Positions 34,434 through 43,058 are shown, counted from the first letter of the stretch. The stretch: DNA of 64,000 bases from Gammaproteobacteria bacterium (GCA_947480335.1 CANKCB010000004.1:157955-221954); one strand, 5' to 3'. Notes: a model not told the origin generated them from the sequence alone. Made by a program: numbers and translations.

Positions 34434-34807
34434 GAATTTGGGTGGCAGTAGGACAATATTGTCTTCGTACTGTCAGCCGATTAACAGTTTGTGTACTGCT
34501 ACTATTGCTGGCTGGGCAGTCATCCCTGTTACTGGCCAGCGATCGGGATACACCTGTTTACCGGATCTATGTTGATCCTGTAACCGGGAAGTACAGCACC
34601 AAACCACCAGATTCGACTAACTCACCCACGGCGGTTCAGCCCTCTTCTTCAACAACCATATCTCAGACAAATACGGTGTTACCCGCAACAATGGACAATG
34701 CCAGCGAGACCACTGAATACATGCCGAACAAAGCCGCCACAGCAATAGGCTTGCTTATTGCAATTGCTACACTCAGCCTTGTTACCAGGAGACATATTCA
34801 CTCTTGA
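34430..34807 (+). CDS. Small exported anchored protein with DPxTG motif, copy 2 (125 aa)
   Basis: ATG 34430 overlaps the amidohydrolase stop by 4 bp, marking translational coupling. Layout: long signal sequence (about 1-36, LLLASD), motif YRIYVDPVTGKYSTKPP with Asp49-Pro50-x-Thr52-Gly53-Lys54, then NSPTAVQ, a Ser/Thr-rich linker, a C-terminal hydrophobic helix (about 100-118) and a short basic tail RRHIHS. PTAVQ also occurs in the copy at 58581. No known domain. I infer an inner-membrane-anchored periplasmic partner of the amidohydrolase. Confidence 0.82.
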   Translation: MRIWVAVGQYCLRTVSRLTVCVLLLLLAGQSSLLLASDRDTPVYRIYVDPVTGKYSTKPPDSTNSPTAVQPSSSTTISQTNTVLPATMDNASETTEYMPNKAATAIGLLIAIATLSLVTRRHIHS

Positions 34808-34825
34808 ACAACACCTGTCAGGCAT

Positions 34826-34863
34826 AAAAAAAGCCATCACGGCGTCAACCGCCGTGATGGCTT
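34826..34863 (-). terminator. Terminator between convergent genes
   Basis: Perfect 14-bp stem (34831-34844 with 34850-34863), 5-nt loop, U run on the minus strand (34832-34826). It ends the minus-strand amidohydrolase; on the plus strand no T run follows, though the hairpin may still stop the copy-2 transcript. Confidence 0.88.
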
Positions 34864-34882
34864 ATGAAGAATAAGGAAGTTC

Positions 34883-36751
34883 TTACTGTTTTGCTTCGAA
34901 GGCGACGCTGCCACCAACCAGTGTCAATACCGGACGAATTTTATCGATTTGCTCAATCGGCGCTTTCATCACATCACCATCAAACACAACCAGATCCGCC
35001 CATTTGCCGGCTTCGATCGAACCAAACTGCTTATCAGCACTGATAAAACGCGCACCCCAGCGGGTAATGGCGGTGATCGCCTGCTCACGGGTCAGCGCTT
35101 CCTGTGGCGCGACTACCCTGCCCTTGCGATCGATACGCATGACGGCATCCTTGACGATACCTAACGGTTTGTTCTTCGGATCCGTACCTTCGATATGGAA
35201 CGGAATTCCGGCTTCCAGCAACGAATGTAACGGCGCCATACGTTCCAGCCCTTCCCAACCATACTGGGCAGAAACGACATCCTCATAACCAAACATCTTG
35301 GCATCGCGTTGTCTCATTGCAGTTGCCAGACTGATACCCACTCGCAGATTTTTGCTCAGCAATTCCTTATGCTGTTTGTAATACTCAAAATTCTCTGGCA
35401 TCCAGTCAATATTATGATCCAGAGCCTGAGCACGCGACAAATTGGGTTCGTACATGATCTTCTGGCCTTCTGCTTCAACGACCGCTTTCATCGCCAGCAT
35501 AATGCCGCCGCTGCCCATATTATGGACGCCATTGACGTTATAGCCATACTGGCGTGCAAGCATGAAGTTATGATATTCCGTGTCATTGCGTTGCGCTTCG
35601 GTCAGTTCCATCGTGCCCTTGTTATTGAAGAACTGGCCACTCCAACGATCATAACCGTGTTCGGCCTTGCCAAGTTCAGGCAATACTTTGGTCTTTGCTT
35701 CCAGTGTCATCAAACCTATCGATGCATCAGGCGAACCGGAATGTGGACCTACCGCCGTACCGACAATCTGCACCATCGGCCCACGCTCATCTGATAGCGC
35801 AAAATCCATCAGGTTTCCTACCCTGCCCAATGTGCGTTCAGGAAAAGCATTTTGCCGCATTAAATCCAGTGCCGGATGCACACGAATAGCCAGTGTGCCG
35901 TCCTTAAATAAATGATTCAGGATCAGAACCGTCAGACCGGTCATATGTCCGGTGGCAATCGTGATACCCTCTGCCGCATATTCCTTGATGGTTTCCTCGG
36001 CCGCTTTAAATCCATGTTCCTGGATCCATTCCGGTGGCGGGAACGGCCGCAATTCACGCCCCACAAAACCGACCGCATTGGCACCTAACTGTCCGGTGTA
36101 ATTGCCGTTGGCATCTTTTACCAGATGCAAATGGTCAGGTGGAAAGCCCTTTTTCAGCATCAGTTCGATCATGGCGCTGTTTGCTATTGCATAGCAGCAA
36201 TCCGGTAACAACATGGTCGGGTTATTCGGTGATAATTCATCCAGCGTGTCCTTGTTCCAGGTCTCCAGAATCGGGCCGGACCAGCTATCCGCCGTCTTGA
36301 TAAAGATGATTTCACCCGGCAGCGCTTCCTTTTCAGCAATATGGGTTATGGTTTGCTCAATCTGTTCCAGCGACTCACCACCCACCTGGCTTTGAATAGT
36401 ACCGTTCCATTGTGACTCCTTGACCAGATCACCACCGGGGACCGCATTGTCACCGTCTGAGTAGATAAAACCGGGGGTGACCGACTTGCCTTTCAGATCT
36501 ATCCTGCGGGTTTCCGGGCCAGCCAAAGGCAGTATATCCGCCGTTTTTCCTACGGCCAGAAACTTGCCGTCACGTATGGCCACAGCCTCGGCCATTGAAA
36601 AGTTGTTATCAACGGTGATGATCTGGCCGTTGTACAGGACAATATCGGCATAATTTAAAACCAGTTGTGGCTGTGCGGTAATGTGCGCGCTAAACACGAT
36701 CCCGTATACAAGCGCACCGAATGATAGAAACCTCCCCCCGAATAGACTCAT
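34883..36751 (-). CDS. YtcJ-like amidohydrolase lacking the HxH metal motif (622 aa)
   Basis: Start ATG 36751 with GAGGGGG upstream; signal peptide ends HITAQ. Very close paralogue of the 618-aa protein at 32577: same NYADIVLYNGQ opening, VTPGFIYSDGDNAVPGGD with Asp99-Gly-Asp101 where HxH is expected, GVHNMGSGG, ALDHNIDW, FHIEGTDPKNKP and GSIEAGKWADLVVFDGD. The two genes converge. The DGD change is therefore a subfamily trait. Probably periplasmic; reaction unknown. Confidence 0.88.
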   Translation of the reverse strand: MSLFGGRFLSFGALVYGIVFSAHITAQPQLVLNYADIVLYNGQIITVDNNFSMAEAVAIRDGKFLAVGKTADILPLAGPETRRIDLKGKSVTPGFIYSDGDNAVPGGDLVKESQWNGTIQSQVGGESLEQIEQTITHIAEKEALPGEIIFIKTADSWSGPILETWNKDTLDELSPNNPTMLLPDCCYAIANSAMIELMLKKGFPPDHLHLVKDANGNYTGQLGANAVGFVGRELRPFPPPEWIQEHGFKAAEETIKEYAAEGITIATGHMTGLTVLILNHLFKDGTLAIRVHPALDLMRQNAFPERTLGRVGNLMDFALSDERGPMVQIVGTAVGPHSGSPDASIGLMTLEAKTKVLPELGKAEHGYDRWSGQFFNNKGTMELTEAQRNDTEYHNFMLARQYGYNVNGVHNMGSGGIMLAMKAVVEAEGQKIMYEPNLSRAQALDHNIDWMPENFEYYKQHKELLSKNLRVGISLATAMRQRDAKMFGYEDVVSAQYGWEGLERMAPLHSLLEAGIPFHIEGTDPKNKPLGIVKDAVMRIDRKGRVVAPQEALTREQAITAITRWGARFISADKQFGSIEAGKWADLVVFDGDVMKAPIEQIDKIRPVLTLVGGSVAFEAKQ

Positions 36752-36846
36752 GGTATTCCCCCTCCCGGAACATACTTCGAACATTAATGATTTGTGCAAA
36801 TAATATTGAATTTATTGTATCCGGCTGTATTTACAGCGGCAAATCC

Positions 36847-36874
36847 TTATTATCGTCAGACAAGTACGGGTCAA
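36847..36874 (-). promoter_or_regulatory. Candidate promoter of the 622-aa amidohydrolase gene
   Basis: TTGACC (36874-36869), 16-nt spacer, TAATAA (36852-36847) on the minus strand, about 95 bp before ATG 36751. The ATTTGTGCAAAT palindrome lies about 45 bp downstream of the -10. Confidence 0.45.
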
Positions 36875-37005
36875 ACGTAAATAGACGGAGTAAATTGATC
36901 AAACAACCCCATCTCGCGCTCGCTCAGACTGCTCGATATTGGTTGGCATTATCCCAGCTGTTACAGCGGGGTTTTACTGGTCAGAGCAATCGATCATGTG
37001 TATGA

Positions 37006-37034
37006 TTTTGAAAAATTCTATGTAAACTTATAAT
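37006..37034 (+). promoter_or_regulatory. Candidate promoter of the second tctCAB operon
   Basis: A perfect TATAAT (37029-37034) preceded by TTTTGA at 17 nt or TTGAAA at 15 nt. The leader would be about 25 nt, with AGGA before ATG 37067. Confidence 0.5.
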
Positions 37035-37066
37035 CAAAAAAACCACCCTAACTCAGGATTCAGAAT

Positions 37067-38128
37067 ATGAATAAGAAAGTTATTATTGCCATCGCTTCTG
37101 TTTTTGTCATTCTCGCTGGAGTACTTGCTGTTGGTGTGATGAAAAACAGAGGGGCTACCCATGATATGGAAGAAGATGTTGCTGCCTTTTACAAAGGTCA
37201 GGTCGTTACCTGGATAATTCCCTACGCTCCGGGCGGTGGTTACGATGAATATGCACGTTTACTTTCACCCTTTCTCGAAAAATACACTGGCGCCCGTTTC
37301 GATATTGAAAATTCTCCGGGTGCGGGTGGTATGAAAGGCGTCAACGAACTGTTTAGCTCGCCGAAGAACGGTCTGGTGGTCGGCATGATTAATGGTAGTG
37401 CTCTGGTCACCAGTGAAATTGCCGGCGTTAAGGGTGCAAACTACAAACTGGATCAGTTTGGTTATTTAGGTCGAATTGTGGCTGACCCACGCGTGCTGGT
37501 AATGTCCAAAGCGGCCGGTTTTAATACCTTCGAAGACATAATGAACAGTCCCACTCCGGTCAAGATTGGTGCGACGGGTCTGGGTGGCAGCACCTATGTC
37601 GATGCTGTGATTGCGAAGGAAGCATTCCACATGAATGTTGAAATAATCCATGGCTTTGACAGTTCGTCTGTCATCCGTCAGGAAATGTTACGTGGCAATA
37701 TCAAAGGCACCTGGGGTTCATATGGTAGCGCGGAAGAAGGAATAGACGGTGGCGCAGAAGTTGTCATGTTACAGAGTGGTAAAACCAGACTTCCAGCGCT
37801 TCAGGATGTACCTGCTGTATTTGAATACGCTGATAAAACACCAGATCCTGCTAAAACCCTGGAGGTCCTCAATGCCTGGGATGCCTTGATCGCTTGCGGC
37901 CGTTCAGTCGCTGTTCCACCTGGCACACCGGTAAATCGCCTTAAATTCCTGCAGGAAGCTTTTAACAAGGCTATGCATGATCCTGACCTCATTGCGATAG
38001 GTAAACGTACCGGTCGATTGTTTGATTATGCTTCGGGCGATGAAATTCACAAGATCACAACAGACTCAACGAATATGAAACCAGATATAAAGGAAATATT
38101 TATAAAGGCAATTAATGGCCAATTATAA
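37067..38128 (+). CDS. tctC: TctC-like solute-binding protein with N-terminal membrane anchor (353 aa)
   Basis: Second TTT receptor. Unlike the copy at 31214, its N-terminal hydrophobic segment (IIAIASVFVILAGVLAVGVM) lacks a good cleavage site, so it is probably a membrane-anchored rather than free periplasmic protein. Family motifs: VTWIIPYAPGGGYDEYARLL, ENSPGAGGMKG, GATGLGGSTYVDAV, GFDSSSVIRQEMLRGN. The C-terminal half is divergent from the first copy, so a different ligand is likely. First gene of a tctCAB operon in the same order as the other. Confidence 0.9.
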   Translation: MNKKVIIAIASVFVILAGVLAVGVMKNRGATHDMEEDVAAFYKGQVVTWIIPYAPGGGYDEYARLLSPFLEKYTGARFDIENSPGAGGMKGVNELFSSPKNGLVVGMINGSALVTSEIAGVKGANYKLDQFGYLGRIVADPRVLVMSKAAGFNTFEDIMNSPTPVKIGATGLGGSTYVDAVIAKEAFHMNVEIIHGFDSSSVIRQEMLRGNIKGTWGSYGSAEEGIDGGAEVVMLQSGKTRLPALQDVPAVFEYADKTPDPAKTLEVLNAWDALIACGRSVAVPPGTPVNRLKFLQEAFNKAMHDPDLIAIGKRTGRLFDYASGDEIHKITTDSTNMKPDIKEIFIKAINGQL

Positions 38129-38177
38129 TATTTTTCAAGTTAACGTTTAATCAGGTGACATCAGGAAGGGGCGGGAA

Positions 38178-39695
38178 ATGGGTATAGTTGAAGCAAGTAT
38201 CAGTGGTTTCTTTCAGGCCATCAGCTGGTCTGTATTACCGTATATGGTTTCAGGTGCAGCGTTTGGCATGGTTGTCGGTATCATACCCGGTTTAAGCGGC
38301 CATTTTGCCATGGCGATGCTGATTCCGTTCTTATACACGATGGAACCGGCCACTGGCGTTGCCTTCCTGATCGGTGCGCACTCAACGGTTGCACAAGGTG
38401 GCGGTTTGACGGCAATTCTGTTTGGAATACCTGGCACCGGTGCCAACGTAGCGACCATGTTTGATGGTACGCCGATGCGCGACAAGGGTGAAAGTGGTGT
38501 GGCAGTTGGAGCAGCGATGACTGCGTGTTTTTTGGGTGCGCTGTTTGGTGCCATCGTCGTTTCATTCCTGTTACCAGCCTTGCGCTACATTGTGTTGTTA
38601 TTTGGACCACCCGAAATTTTCGTACTGGTACTACTGGCGCTGACGTTCGTTTCGGTTCTGGGTGATGGTGATCTGTTCAAAAGCATTATCGCCGCCATGG
38701 CCGGACTGTTGTTAGCCATGGTCGGGTTGGATAATGTGACCAACCAGGAACGCTTCACTTTTGGTCTACTCGAATTACAGGATGGTTTTGAACTGGTCGC
38801 CGTCATTCTGGGTCTGTTTGCCGTTTCCGAGATGTTTGAAATGTGGACCAAGAGTGGTTCACTTATTGGTGAAGGTGGCAGGATTCAGCTATCCGCCAAG
38901 GAAACTCAGCGGCAAATATTTGAGGGTGTCTGGCTTGCTTTTAAAAACTGGAACATTGTAATACGTAGCAGTGCCATCGGCATGGTACTCGGGTTGATTC
39001 CTGGCCTTGGCAGTGCCGCCGCATCATTCATTGCTTATGCACACGCAAAACAGATTTCACCTGACAAGGATACGTTTGGCAAAGGTAATGTAAAAGGTGT
39101 TATTGCAGCCGAAGCGGCCGTTGATGCGGTTGAAGGTGGCGCACTGGGTTCTACCCTCGCCTTTGGTATTCCGGGCAGCTCCTCTATGGCGATTCTACTT
39201 GCCGGATTTTTCATCATGGGGATCGAAACCGGTCCGAAGATGATGACCGAACATCTGGATCTGGTTTTCGTCATGATCCATACCATCTGGATAGGTGGTC
39301 TGATTGGAGCGGTCGGCGGCATGTTCCTGATCAATCCATTAACCCGCGCCTCGGCCGTACGCGCCAAGATTATTGTACCAGTACTAATCTGTACTATCGT
39401 CACCGGTGCCTATGCGGTTAACCATTCCTGGTTTGATATTGGTGTTGCCATTGCATTCGGTATTATCGGTTATGTGATGAAAGAACTGGGTTATTCCCGT
39501 GCTGCACTGCTGATAGGATTTGTGCTGGGATTTGCCATAGAGAAAAACCTGTATCTGGCACTGCAGTTGTCAGGCCCCTATTTCATTTTTAACCCGGTGC
39601 CGCTGACACTGGCAATCTTTACTCTTGGCTTCCTGGTCTATAACATCTGGAACCTGTTACGTGAGAAAAAAAGGGAGACAGAAAATGTCCGGTAA
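38178..39695 (+). CDS. tctA: TctA-like large membrane subunit, second copy (505 aa)
   Basis: Many-pass membrane subunit. Motifs: VVGIIPGLSGHFAMAMLIPFLY, AQGGGLTAILFGIPGTGANVA, GMVLGLIPGLGSAAASFIAYAHAK, FGIPGSSSMAILLAG. GGAAGGGGCGGGA-type ribosome site before ATG 38178. It overlaps tctB by 11 bp. The signature glycine/proline pattern is intact in both halves, so it should be functional. Confidence 0.94.
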   Translation: MGIVEASISGFFQAISWSVLPYMVSGAAFGMVVGIIPGLSGHFAMAMLIPFLYTMEPATGVAFLIGAHSTVAQGGGLTAILFGIPGTGANVATMFDGTPMRDKGESGVAVGAAMTACFLGALFGAIVVSFLLPALRYIVLLFGPPEIFVLVLLALTFVSVLGDGDLFKSIIAAMAGLLLAMVGLDNVTNQERFTFGLLELQDGFELVAVILGLFAVSEMFEMWTKSGSLIGEGGRIQLSAKETQRQIFEGVWLAFKNWNIVIRSSAIGMVLGLIPGLGSAAASFIAYAHAKQISPDKDTFGKGNVKGVIAAEAAVDAVEGGALGSTLAFGIPGSSSMAILLAGFFIMGIETGPKMMTEHLDLVFVMIHTIWIGGLIGAVGGMFLINPLTRASAVRAKIIVPVLICTIVTGAYAVNHSWFDIGVAIAFGIIGYVMKELGYSRAALLIGFVLGFAIEKNLYLALQLSGPYFIFNPVPLTLAIFTLGFLVYNIWNLLREKKRETENVR

Positions 39696-40203
39696 GAATA
39701 AAAAAGAAGCACCCAGCCAGACCCACGCAACACTGGATCTGATCTTCATCTCTCTGGTCGGCATACTGATGTTGTCAGCGCTGGGTTCTGCGCTGACGTA
39801 TGAGTTTATCTCCGCCAGAACCCCAATTGTTATCCTGATTCCGTTGCTGATATTGATCGGTATCCAGTTCCGGGAATCACTGAAACATGCCAGTTTTGGG
39901 GAAATGACCCGCCTTATTAGCAATGCCATCAAGGGTGGAAACGCCGAGTTTAATGGTGTGGCTGGATTTGGTGGCTGGATGATCCTGCTATTGGTGCTGA
40001 TCTTCGTCGCTGGTCAGTATGTCGGTATGGCTCTGTTCATGTTCATGCTGCTGTATCTGGTGGCGAGCGAGTCGTTGGTATTATCACTGTCTGTTTCCGG
40101 AGTAGTCACCCTGGGCATCTATGGCCTGTTCGCCAAGATCTTCAGTATCACGCTGTATAACGGTCTGGTTTACCAGGTCTGGAACGGTTATTCCGTATTC
40201 TAG
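39685..40203 (+). CDS. tctB: TctB-like small membrane subunit, second copy (172 aa)
   Basis: Start ATG 39685 (AAAGGGAG upstream), overlapping the end of tctA by 11 bp. Four hydrophobic helices, the first at about residues 20-40 (LIFISLVGILMLSALGSAL) and the others in the second half. The charged N-terminus MSGKNKKEAPSQ precedes the first helix. The TTT small subunit by topology, size and operon place. Confidence 0.88.
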   Translation: MSGKNKKEAPSQTHATLDLIFISLVGILMLSALGSALTYEFISARTPIVILIPLLILIGIQFRESLKHASFGEMTRLISNAIKGGNAEFNGVAGFGGWMILLLVLIFVAGQYVGMALFMFMLLYLVASESLVLSLSVSGVVTLGIYGLFAKIFSITLYNGLVYQVWNGYSVF

Positions 40204-40233
40204 TAACGACGCTTACCACCCACTCTGACACAT

Positions 40234-40276
40234 AAAAAAAGCCCGGACAGGCGAACAACCTGTCCGGGCTTTTTTA
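40234..40276. terminator. Bidirectional terminator
   Basis: Perfect 13-bp stem (40239-40251 with 40259-40271), 7-nt loop, A run on one side and T run on the other. It serves tctCAB (plus) and the parvulin gene (minus). Confidence 0.95.
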
Positions 40277-40287
40277 TTTCAGTCAGC

Positions 40288-41280
40288 TTATTTGACGTTG
40301 GCACCTTGTCCGCCCATTCTTTCAGGATAGATGACGATCTTGCTGTCTTCCCTGATTTTGGCCAGCATGTCAGGCAATTTTTCATGCCGGAGCTCATCTT
40401 CCAGTTCATCATACACCTCGTTAATAGTAGGTGTATGCGGCGCCCTGCGTTCATACACCAGCACGAGGTGATAACCGAATTCTGACTTGACCGGTCCGGT
40501 TACTTCATCCGTGATTGCCGTAAATGCCGCATTTTCAAAATCAGATTGAGCGACCGCTCTTTCCTTTTCGAAACAGCCCATATCACCACCCTTCTCTGCT
40601 GTTTTTTTGTCCGTACTGTGCTCCTTCGCAACTGTAGTGAAATCTGCTCCACCTTTGAGCTTGTTTTTTAAATCTGTCGCCGTTTGCTCATCGGCTACGG
40701 CAATCTGACGCATACAAATCACTTCCGGTGTTTGCATCTGTTCGGCGATATCATGATGCATGGTCAATACATCACCCGGCGGTATCACAATTTTTTTCAG
40801 CAATACTTCTGTTACCAGACGTATGCGGCCCTGTTCGCTCAAATAATCCCGTAACTGGGCTTCATCCTTCAACCCGGTCTGTTTCAATACTTCCTCCATG
40901 GACTTGCTTTCGCCTGCCTGATGATGAAATTCTGCCACGGCAGCATCAAGCTGTTTATCGTCCACAGTAACTTTTAACCTATCCGCCTCCTGCAACATGG
41001 CCAGTTCACTGGCACGTTGATTCAGATATTGCTTACGCAAGGCTTCGACTTTGTCAGCCGGTTGACTGGCAAAATTGATCTCTTGACGGGCGGCCAGCAT
41101 ACGTACGGCAACATCAAACTGCGCATTAAACGTATCCAGCGTCACTTGCCCGTTTGGTAACTGTATGACCACCGGATTGGACTCTGTCTGTGCCGATGCC
41201 GGAACGGTAATTGCCAAACCGGCCATTAGCGACATTCCTATGCACAGTTGCAGTGCCCGATTGATTAACTGACTCTTCAT
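40288..41280 (-). CDS. Exported parvulin-type peptidyl-prolyl isomerase (330 aa)
   Basis: Periplasmic folding factor of the PpiC/SurA type. ATG 41280 gives a signal peptide ending PASAQ; GGGAGAG lies close upstream. N-terminal SurA_N/trigger-like helical region, then the rotamase domain: CMRQIAVADEQTA (start), GGADFTTVAKEHS, GGDMGCFEKE, FGYHLVLVYE. Cys189 and Cys236 replace the residues usual at these positions and are conserved in the paralogue at 61531, so a disulfide is possible. MHHD at about 174-177 is also shared. It stands alone, between tctCAB and the FAH gene. Confidence 0.9.
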   Translation of the reverse strand: MKSQLINRALQLCIGMSLMAGLAITVPASAQTESNPVVIQLPNGQVTLDTFNAQFDVAVRMLAARQEINFASQPADKVEALRKQYLNQRASELAMLQEADRLKVTVDDKQLDAAVAEFHHQAGESKSMEEVLKQTGLKDEAQLRDYLSEQGRIRLVTEVLLKKIVIPPGDVLTMHHDIAEQMQTPEVICMRQIAVADEQTATDLKNKLKGGADFTTVAKEHSTDKKTAEKGGDMGCFEKERAVAQSDFENAAFTAITDEVTGPVKSEFGYHLVLVYERRAPHTPTINEVYDELEDELRHEKLPDMLAKIREDSKIVIYPERMGGQGANVK

Positions 41281-41542
41281 ATGCTCTCCCACCCTCCTGG
41301 ATAGATACCTGTTTGACCGTAATGTAATAGACAAGTTTTGAGATTTACTTTATCAGATTATCATCAAATAGCCGTATTCAATATTCAGGTAATTATTGAT
41401 AATCAAACTGACAGGTTAGCGGACTGTCAACACAGCCAATAATCAGCTAATCTAACGCTTTTCAAATAACAATTTTTATCCCGGTTTTATTGTCTCAATT
41501 TGTACTATCGACGACATATACCACTAATTACAGGAGATTCTT

Positions 41543-42244
41543 GTGACTGACTATGTCTTGCCGCCTGCGGCTATTAACAGCCTCGAAGTTGTGGGCTCAG
41601 CAAAACGCTTTCCGGTAAACCGGATATTTTGTGTAGGCCGTAATTATGCCGCCCATGCCCGGGAAATGGGTATGGATCCGGGCAGAATTCCGCCATTTTT
41701 CTTTATGAAACCGGCGCTGGCACTGGTAGAAGCCAATGCACAGGGTGTAACGATTCCCTATCCACCCATGACGTCTAATTTTCACCACGAAATAGAACTG
41801 GTATTGGCTATCAGCAAAGGGGGTATGAATATCCATGCTGCCCAGGCCTGGGATCATATCTATGGGTATGCGGTTGGACTGGATATGACCCGACGTGATT
41901 TGCAACTCGATGCTTGCAGCAACCGTCAACCCTGGGAGTTTGGCAAGGCATTCAGTTACTCGGCGCCGATAGGCCCACTCTATCCAGCAGAAAAAACCGG
42001 CAAGATGACCCATGCAGCCATCAGTCTGGATGTGAATGGGCAGATTCGCCAGTCATCGAACATAGACCAACTGACCTGGTCTGTACCGGAAATAATTGAG
42101 CATCTGACACGCTATGAACGTTTGTTACCCGGAGATCTAATTATGACCGGTACGCCGGAAGGCGTCAGTGCGGTGGTCGCTGGCGATGTGTTAACTGGAA
42201 TGATTGATGGACTGGGGACAATCAAGGTTACTATCAATAAATAG
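41543..42244 (+). CDS. FAH-family hydrolase, fumarylpyruvate-hydrolase-like (233 aa)
   Basis: Metal-dependent beta-diketone C-C hydrolase fold. GTG 41543 has AGGAGA 6 nt upstream. Motifs: IFCVGRNYAAHAREMG, PFFFMKPALAL, FHHEIELVLAI with the metal-binding Glu pair, GYAVGLDMTRRDLQ with the distal Asp, LMTGTPEGVSAVVAGDVL. Closest in layout to NagK/fumarylpyruvate hydrolases and acylpyruvases, which act after gentisate-type ring cleavage. The neighbouring aldolase, FAD monooxygenase and bicupin make aromatic or keto-acid catabolism plausible. No maleylpyruvate isomerase is seen in the window. Confidence 0.9.
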   Translation: MTDYVLPPAAINSLEVVGSAKRFPVNRIFCVGRNYAAHAREMGMDPGRIPPFFFMKPALALVEANAQGVTIPYPPMTSNFHHEIELVLAISKGGMNIHAAQAWDHIYGYAVGLDMTRRDLQLDACSNRQPWEFGKAFSYSAPIGPLYPAEKTGKMTHAAISLDVNGQIRQSSNIDQLTWSVPEIIEHLTRYERLLPGDLIMTGTPEGVSAVVAGDVLTGMIDGLGTIKVTINK

Positions 42245-42312
42245 TAACTATCTTGAATTAACCAATGTATTAAATATACTGACCTGAATACTAACTTAAT
42301 ACGGAAATAAAC

Positions 42313-43044
42313 ATGACATTGCTAGCTGCTGCGCTTGAAGAACTGGTTACTGCGAATCACATACTGGCTAAAGAGGGTGTTGTAGACTCGTTTGGGCATA
42401 TCAGCATACGCCACCCGGAAAATCCCGGTCGCTATATCATGTCTCGCTCACGCGCACCCGAATGTATCGAAGTCAGCGACCTGATTGAATTCTCGCTGGA
42501 AGGCAAGCCTGTCGATGCGCGTGGCATGGACCCCTATGCCGAACGTCATATCCATGGTGCCATTTACGAAGCACGTCCAGAGGTCACGGCGGTAGTCCAT
42601 AATCACAGCCCCAATGTCATACCTTACGGTGTAACTGGTACCAGCCTGAGACCGTTGCTGCATATGTGTGCAGGCATGGGTTCGCACGTCCCAATCTGGG
42701 ACTCACGTACCAATTTTGGCGATACCACCCTACTGGTCAGTGATATGGCCATGGGACGGGATCTGGCTATCAGCCTGGGCAGTAATCGTGCCGCACTGAT
42801 GCGCGGACATGGTTGTGTGGTGATTGGTCAATCCGTGCGGGAAGTCGTATTCAGCTCGATCTATCTGGAGGTGAATGCCGAATTGCAATTCAAGGCCAGT
42901 ATGCTCGGGCAGATTACATTCCTCAGCGAGGGTGAGGTGGATGCCATTCTGAAACGTCGAGGCCCCTATACATTTGAACGTGCCTGGGAACGCTGGTGCC
43001 GACGTGCAGAACGACCTTACGAACCGGCACCAGGAGTGAAGTAG
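42313..43044 (+). CDS. Class II aldolase/adducin-family protein (243 aa)
   Basis: Zinc-dependent aldolase or decarboxylase fold. Zinc ligands visible: His96 and His98 (VVHNHSP) and His166 (MRGHGCVVIG). N-terminal FGHISIRHP and MSRSRAPE are typical of the family. Length is standard. It follows the FAH gene by 68 bp, probably one operon. Substrate undetermined: such proteins act on sugar phosphates, hydroxy-acids or decarboxylate aromatic-derived acids. Confidence 0.9.
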   Translation: MTLLAAALEELVTANHILAKEGVVDSFGHISIRHPENPGRYIMSRSRAPECIEVSDLIEFSLEGKPVDARGMDPYAERHIHGAIYEARPEVTAVVHNHSPNVIPYGVTGTSLRPLLHMCAGMGSHVPIWDSRTNFGDTTLLVSDMAMGRDLAISLGSNRAALMRGHGCVVIGQSVREVVFSSIYLEVNAELQFKASMLGQITFLSEGEVDAILKRRGPYTFERAWERWCRRAERPYEPAPGVK

Positions 43045-43058
43045 GTCTGATTTAATCC

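Larger units (their letters stand above)
36752..37066. other. Divergent promoter region (315 bp)
   Basis: Between the amidohydrolase (minus) and the second tctC (plus). Holds promoters for both strands (listed) and the near-perfect palindrome ATTTGTGCAAAT at 36790-36801, in the leader of the minus gene. No gene is seen. Confidence 0.55.

Noticed and set aside
36890..36910. TTGATCAA near 36896 as an FNR site
   Set aside because: It lacks the 4-nt spacer of the TTGAT-N4-ATCAA box, and no -10 lies at the proper distance.
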